Below are positions 60,303-64,000 of a DNA stretch of 64,000 bases, in pieces. Position numbers and translations under genes: made by a program. The stretch is taken from assembly GCF_002214185.1 (NCBI RefSeq), contig NZ_CP022161.1, positions 10,609,486 through 10,673,485 of the forward strand, written 5' to 3'. The notes beneath the pieces were generated by a model. The model had not been told where the DNA came from and searched no databases. It saw only the letters and a list, made by a program, of their open reading frames with translations. The stretch comes from Streptomyces capitiformicae. GTDB lineage: Bacteria; Actinomycetota; Actinomycetes; Streptomycetales; Streptomycetaceae. The stretch's first letter is position 1, and every line of letters begins with the position of its first letter.

Positions 60303-61058
60303 TCACTTGCCGGCGATGCCGGACCGCACGGGTGCGGATGCGGGGGCCGGGTTCTTCAGCCAACCAGCGCTGCCCGCGGCTTGGACGCCGCGGTGGAAGG
60401 CGTCTGCCATTTTCTGATAGCCCGAGTCGTTGGGGTGCAGAGGGTCAGCCAGGTCGGCCGTGGTCAAGCCGCTCATGTCAACGTATGCGACGCGCTTGCC
60501 TGCCTCCTGGGCGTCGCTGACGATTTGGCGGACGGCCTGGTTGTACGTGCCCCGCCACTGCTCCTCCGTGCTGCTGGTGGAAACGACCAGGGAAGCGACG
60601 AGGAGGGTGGCGTCGGGGACGTCGGCGGTGATCTGGTTGACCAGCAACCTCAGCCGGGTGATGGCGGTGTCGACTTCCGAGGCCCTTCGGAGGTCGTTGG
60701 TACCGATGTGCAGCGTCACGACGTCGGGCCGGTAGCGGGTCAGCGAGGCGTCGGCGAGTGCGGCAATCTGGTCAATGCGATATCCGGAATGGCCTTCGTT
60801 GCCGGGGTCGGACATCGAACCGTTCTGCACCGAGCCCACGAAGTCCAGCGGATGGCCGTCCGCCGCAAGCCTGTTCCACAACGGCCCCCGGTATCCGTTG
60901 CCCGTACTGCTACCCACACCCCACGTTATCGAGTCGCCCAACGGCATCACCCGCAAAGGCGTGTCGGAGGCGACGAGGACAGGGGCCACACCTGCCGCTG
61001 TCACCCCGAGCGTGGCGGCGACAAGCGTGATCAAGGGTAGAACCCAACACTTTCTCAT
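60303..61058 (-). CDS. Secreted SGNH/GDSL esterase (carbohydrate esterase type)
   Basis: A 251-residue exported SGNH hydrolase. A signal peptide spans about 1-30 (VLPLITLVAATLGVTAAGVA). Block I is RVMPLGDSITWGVGSSTGNG, block III HIGTNDL and block V DPLHPNDSGYQKMADAF, so the Ser/Asp/His set is complete. The sequence type resembles CE3-like acetyl xylan esterases, which suits the plant-polysaccharide genes of the window. GGGAGG lies 7 nt before the ATG. The frame now ends at a TGA where a linker (NPAPASAPVRSGIAGK) leads into a CBM13, so the enzyme lost its binding module but keeps its catalytic domain. Confidence 0.88.
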   Translation of the reverse strand: MRKCWVLPLITLVAATLGVTAAGVAPVLVASDTPLRVMPLGDSITWGVGSSTGNGYRGPLWNRLAADGHPLDFVGSVQNGSMSDPGNEGHSGYRIDQIAALADASLTRYRPDVVTLHIGTNDLRRASEVDTAITRLRLLVNQITADVPDATLLVASLVVSTSSTEEQWRGTYNQAVRQIVSDAQEAGKRVAYVDMSGLTTADLADPLHPNDSGYQKMADAFHRGVQAAGSAGWLKNPAPASAPVRSGIAGK

Positions 61059-61457
61059 GGAGTTTCCTCCCTTTCGCGAGTGATTGCTGAATCAGCGGGG
61101 CTGCGACGAGGCCCCTCTCGGCTTCCAGCTCTCCGCACACGAGGGCGCCGTGAGGCCGTTGCGCCTCAGGGATCCGCCCTCCCAGCAGGCGGGCGGGATG
61201 GCTCCGGCGGGCAGTGGTCGGGCCCGTTGATCGTGGTCATGGCCGGAGCACTGCCACGGCCGGGAGTAGCGCGGAGTCCGGGTGATGGGTCATGGCCCTC
61301 AGACTGGAGGCCGAGCCGATCACGGCCCATCCGGCAGAAGGCTGCCGTGGCCCTGCCGAGTGGTGGGTGCTACCCCGCCGTGTGGCTGGAGCTGCAGCTC
61401 AGCGGGCCGCCGGGACCGATCGGGGCTTTAGGGTCGAGTCGGCATGGGCCGGACGGT

Positions 61458-62153
61458 ATGAACGAAGGGCAGGGGGAGCGCGTGATCCGGGTAATGGTGG
61501 TCGACGACGAGGCTCTGGTCCGCTCGGGCTTCCAGCTGATTCTGGGCGCGTCCGAGGACATCGAGGTCGTCGCGACCGCGAGCGGAGGCGAGGCGGTCGA
61601 GACGGTCCGCCGGGAGCGGCCCGACGTGGTGCTGCTGGACATCCGGATGCCGGACGTCGACGGGCTCACCGTGCTCCGGGAACTGCGCACGATGCCGGAC
61701 CCGCCGGTGGTGGCGATGCTGACCACGTTCGACGCCGACGAGTACATCCTCACCGCCCTGCACTCCGGCGCGGCCGGTTTCCTCCTCAAGGACACCGAGC
61801 CCGAGCAGCTCGCCCACCTGGTGCGCACCCTGGCCGTGGGCGGTGTGGTGCTGTCCCCCAAGGCGTCGCGGACGCTGCTGCACAGCCACCCCGGCACCGG
61901 GACGGCCGTCGACGAGGAGGCCGCGCGGGTCCGGCTGCTCACCGCGCGGGAGCGCGACGTCCTCGTCCTGGTGGCGGAGGGGCTGTCGAACGCCGACATC
62001 GTGGCGCGTATCCACCTGGGGGCGGGCACGGTGAAGGACCACGTCAGCGCCATCCTGACGAAGCTTCGCGTGGCGAGCCGGGTGCAGGCGGCGCTGCTGG
62101 CGCAGCGGGCCGGGCTACTCGACGAGCGCCTGCGGTCGGAGGTCGGGGGATGA
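61458..62153 (+). CDS. NarL/LuxR-type response regulator
   Basis: A 231-residue two-component response regulator. The receiver domain (about 10-125) has acidic Asp16/Asp17 (VVDDEALVR), the phospho-acceptor Asp61 (VVLLDIRMPDVDG) and Lys in FLLKDTEP. The C-terminal LuxR helix-turn-helix (about 165-225) reads LTARERDVLVLVAEGLSNAD, IVARIHLGAGTVKDHVSAIL. ATG 61458 is one possible start; GTG 61482, just before VIRVMVVDD, is another, with GGGGGAG close upstream. The stop overlaps the histidine kinase ATG, so the pair is cotranslated. Confidence 0.92.
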   Translation: MNEGQGERVIRVMVVDDEALVRSGFQLILGASEDIEVVATASGGEAVETVRRERPDVVLLDIRMPDVDGLTVLRELRTMPDPPVVAMLTTFDADEYILTALHSGAAGFLLKDTEPEQLAHLVRTLAVGGVVLSPKASRTLLHSHPGTGTAVDEEAARVRLLTARERDVLVLVAEGLSNADIVARIHLGAGTVKDHVSAILTKLRVASRVQAALLAQRAGLLDERLRSEVGG

Positions 62154-63259
62154 GCCGTGCACGCGCCCTATGGCAGCGGGTTCCCGCGCCGGTCATCGAC
62201 CTCGCCCTGGTGGCCGCGGCGGCCGTGGACGTGCGGCTGAACAACTGGGAGCCCACGCGCCTCGAGCTCGCGCTGGCGGCTGTCGGGTGCACCGCGCTGG
62301 CCTTCCGGCGCCGGTTCCCGCTCGTCGTGTTCCTGCTCACCCTGCCCGTCGCGCTGATGCAGGATGTCGCCGTCGCTGTGCTCGCGGCGCTGTTCACCCT
62401 GGCCGAACGCTCCCGCAACCGCCGTCTCCTCGCCGTGTGCGTAGCCCTGGCCGCCGTCGCGAGCAGCACTCCGTGGCCCCTGGCCGAGGTCGACCGGACC
62501 ATGACATTGGTCTTCTTCGTGTACGGCCTGGCTACGGCCGCGGCACCGGTCCTCTTCGGCCAGCTACTCCAGGCACAGCGGGACCTGGCGCGGCGGTTGG
62601 CCGAGATCGAGGAGGCAAGGGAACACGAGCGGACCCTGCACGCCCAGGCCGTCCTCGCTCGCGAACGCGCCCAGCTGGCCCGGGAGATGCACGACGTGGT
62701 CTCCCACCAGGTCAGCCTGATCGCCGTACGGGCCGGGGCGTTGCAGGTCGCCGCCCGGGACGTGGACGCCAAGGAGGCTGCTCGCACGATCCGTTCGCTG
62801 AGTGTCACCACGCTCGACGAACTGCGCACCATGGTCACACTGCTGCGGGCCTCCGGCGGCGACGCCACCGAGCTGACGCCTCAGCCCACCCTTGCCGACC
62901 TGAGTAAACTCGTGGAATCGAGCGGCACTCACGTACAGTTGACGGGGGAACTGCCGCCCACTGTGAGCACACCCACCCAACGCGCCCTCTACCGTACGGT
63001 TCAGGAAGCGCTGACCAACGTCCGCAAACACGCACCTGGCGCCACGGCCAGCGTCGAATTGTGGCAGGACGGCGACGGCATCGGAGTGACCGTCACCAAC
63101 ACCCCGTCCACGCGTCCTTCCCTATCCCTCCCCGGTTCCCAGCAAGGCCTTGTCGGACTACGGGAACGCGCCGACATCCTGCACGGCACCCTGGATGCGG
63201 GTCCGACCAGGGAAGGCGGCTACCGGGTGCGGCTGCGGATCCCGCTCAGCGCGGACTGA
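62150..63259 (+). CDS. Sensor histidine kinase (HisKA_3/DesK-NarX type)
   Basis: A 369-residue membrane kinase. About four hydrophobic segments lie in residues 14-138 (APVIDLALVAAAAV, LALAAVGCTALAF, PLVVFLLTLPVALM, LVFFVYGLATAAAPVLF). A coiled coil (140-175) precedes the HisKA_3 box with the phospho-acceptor His181 in REMHDVVSHQVSLIAVRAG. The ATPase domain has ALTNVRKHAPGATASVEL (N box), DGIGVTV and GLVGLRERADILHGTL (G box). It phosphorylates the response regulator encoded just upstream (ATGA overlap). The signal is unknown; the short loops suggest sensing within the membrane. Confidence 0.92.
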   Translation: MSRARALWQRVPAPVIDLALVAAAAVDVRLNNWEPTRLELALAAVGCTALAFRRRFPLVVFLLTLPVALMQDVAVAVLAALFTLAERSRNRRLLAVCVALAAVASSTPWPLAEVDRTMTLVFFVYGLATAAAPVLFGQLLQAQRDLARRLAEIEEAREHERTLHAQAVLARERAQLAREMHDVVSHQVSLIAVRAGALQVAARDVDAKEAARTIRSLSVTTLDELRTMVTLLRASGGDATELTPQPTLADLSKLVESSGTHVQLTGELPPTVSTPTQRALYRTVQEALTNVRKHAPGATASVELWQDGDGIGVTVTNTPSTRPSLSLPGSQQGLVGLRERADILHGTLDAGPTREGGYRVRLRIPLSAD

Positions 63260-63268
63260 GCTGTTACT

Positions 63269-63288
63269 CAGGGCCTGTCCGGCGGATC
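63269..63288. repeat. 20-base element shared with 33888-33907
   Basis: Second exact copy of CAGGGCCTGTCCGGCGGATC, 10 nt after the histidine kinase stop. It probably marks the end of a former insertion element; IS5 debris follows. Confidence 0.65.
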
Positions 63289-63325
63289 ATTACCTACGGC
63301 AGGTGAACCCTGGGCAGGGTGCGCC

Positions 63326-63394
63326 GGAAGCGGAAGCGGAAGCGGAAGCGGAAGCGGAAGCGGAAGCGGAAGCGGAAGCGGAAGCGGAAGCGGA
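63326..63394. repeat. Hexanucleotide repeat (GGAAGC) x11.5
   Basis: An uninterrupted run of 69 bases of perfect GGAAGC units. In one plus-strand frame it would encode Glu-Ala repeats, but no supported gene contains it. Perfect arrays of this length are expected to change copy number readily. Confidence 0.95.
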
Positions 63395-63407
63395 CGGGGC
63401 GGAGGCG

Positions 63408-63551
63408 TCAGGCCATTGCGAACTCGGCGACGTACTCGTCGAAGGGCTCGATGCCGACTTCTGCACGGAGTTCGTCCATGCGCTCGGGCTCTTCGCCGGC
63501 CAGGGAACCGGTGCCCCGTCCTTCACGACGGCGATCTGAGTGCCGTAGATC
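63408..63551 (-). pseudogene. DUF6624-like C-terminal fragment
   Basis: The minus strand encodes IYGTQIAVVKDGAPVPWPA, then after a frameshift near 63495 EEPERMDELRAEVGIEPFDE and YVAEFAMA with a stop 13 bases beyond the GGAAGC array. YGTQ-PWP-D/E-ERVDELR is the pattern of DUF6624 protein ends. Only about 46 residues remain. Confidence 0.55.
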
Positions 63552-63969
63552 TGCTTTTTGGCGGTTGGCCCGTTGGTTCTTCGGCTCGGGGATGATCTGC
63601 TTGATCTACCGTCTGCGCAGGTAGCAGCGGTTGCGGTGGGAGGAATACGCCTTGTTCACCGCCGAGATGGTCCGGGCGGGTGCGAGGGTGCCCGCCGCCC
63701 AGACGGACAGCGCACTTGTGCTTTTCCACCTCCGCATCCAGCCTCTCCAAGATCGCCCTGTCGCGCGCTCGGCCAAGGGCCCATCCGATGACCTCGTCCG
63801 CGATGAGGTGGAGCTTGATGTTGAGGTGCTGGGAGACCGCGCGCAGCACCTCCCACCCTTCCTCGGGCGGCAACCGGTGCACTGCGATCAGGACGCCCAG
63901 AGCCTGATCGACCGTGGCATGTGAATGCACCGCTTGCTGTAGCTGGGCGTTCTCTTCCTGCAGCAGCAT
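63523..63969 (-). CDS. ANTAR-domain protein, 3' end replaced
   Basis: Residues 1-92 form a coiled coil (MLLQEENAQLQQAVHSHATV) and an ANTAR RNA-binding domain (VDQALGVLIAVHRLPPEEGW, EVLRAVSQHLNIKLHLIADE). ANTAR proteins bind paired hairpins in mRNA and prevent termination. From about 63690 downward the frame passes into IS5 debris, so the last 55 residues are not native. GAGGAG lies 6 nt before the ATG at 63969, but the frame remains open (RAVEEKV) to the window edge, so a start outside is possible. No GAF or receiver domain is visible. Confidence 0.65.
   Translation of the reverse strand: MLLQEENAQLQQAVHSHATVDQALGVLIAVHRLPPEEGWEVLRAVSQHLNIKLHLIADEVIGWALGRARDRAILERLDAEVEKHKCAVRLGGGHPRTRPDHLGGEQGVFLPPQPLLPAQTVDQADHPRAEEPTGQPPKSRSTALRSPS
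63552..63665 (-). pseudogene. IS5-type transposase fragment
   Basis: Minus strand NKAYSSHRNRCYLRRR, an in-frame stop, then IKQIIPEPKNQRANRQK: the conserved middle of IS5-family transposases around the second catalytic residue. It is cut on both sides by the DUF6624 and ANTAR pieces. Confidence 0.7.
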
Positions 63970-64000
63970 GACTTTCTCCTCGACTGCCCGATCGTGAGGG

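Overview
The window is high-GC DNA with Streptomyces-type codon use. It carries actinomycete gene families (RacP-like, ANTAR, LuxR-type two-component pair, LacI-controlled secreted glycosidases with CBM2, CBM13 and X2 modules, Tat-type leaders, SGNH hydrolases, S13 carboxypeptidase) and at least ten different transposase families. It looks like an accessory arm of a linear Streptomyces (or close relative) chromosome, or a large linear plasmid. No rRNA, tRNA or CRISPR array was seen. Identifications rest on reading the translations; no database search was run.

Layout. 0-3 kb: a small secreted protein, IS256 and IS5 remnants, a truncated gene followed by a RacP-like protein, and low-complexity repeats. 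3.2-10.9 kb: an intact minus-strand cluster (SDR, amidase, a 1009-aa kinase/M23/class III aminotransferase fusion, NCS1 permease) diverging from a TetR gene. 11-14.3 kb: a patchwork of IS5, IS110, a broken protein-arginine deiminase joined to a GH43/CBM13 tail, and an intact streptothricin-acetyltransferase-like gene. 14.4-22.2 kb: plant-polysaccharide genes. GH36 alpha-galactosidase, GH43 xylosidase and a LacI repressor are intact; X2, GH12-CBM2, CBM2 and GH27-CBM13 pieces are broken; LacI::GH42 and TetR::GH27 are chimeras. 22.4-31.2 kb: an intact seven-gene catabolic operon (SCP2-type thiolase, DUF35, DoxX, double CaiB CoA-transferase, amidohydrolase, aldehyde dehydrogenase, alcohol dehydrogenase) preceded by two copies of a 29-bp palindrome. 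31.3-41.8 kb: IS256, Tn3 and ISL3 debris around MerR, LysR (headless), ChW-repeat, winged-helix, SPFH and TetR genes. 42-48.8 kb: GH27 alpha-galactosidase with CBM13, a D,D-carboxypeptidase and an SGNH hydrolase, separated by strong hairpins. 49-53.2 kb: a headless LysR, a degenerate Tn554-like recombinase and its partner, then the broken start of a catechol operon (catA, catC, pcaI stub). 53.3-60.3 kb: ISAs1, IS701, an epoxide hydrolase, an HxlR regulator, TniB-like, TPR, acyltransferase, IS110 and LacI fragments. 60.3-64 kb: SGNH hydrolase with a broken CBM13, a NarL/DesK-type two-component pair, a hexanucleotide repeat, and DUF6624, IS5 and ANTAR pieces.

How the genes work together. Two intact modules stand out. 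The 3-11 kb cluster could import, deamidate and break down a hydroxylated amine, with the fusion protein acting as kinase plus phospholyase. The 22-31 kb operon looks like a CoA-dependent degradation route in which a thiolase-like/DUF35 pair cleaves an aldol and ALDH/ADH handle the products. Between them lie about twenty abrupt joins between unrelated gene pieces, often in frame. That mosaicism is the most unusual property of the window as a whole.
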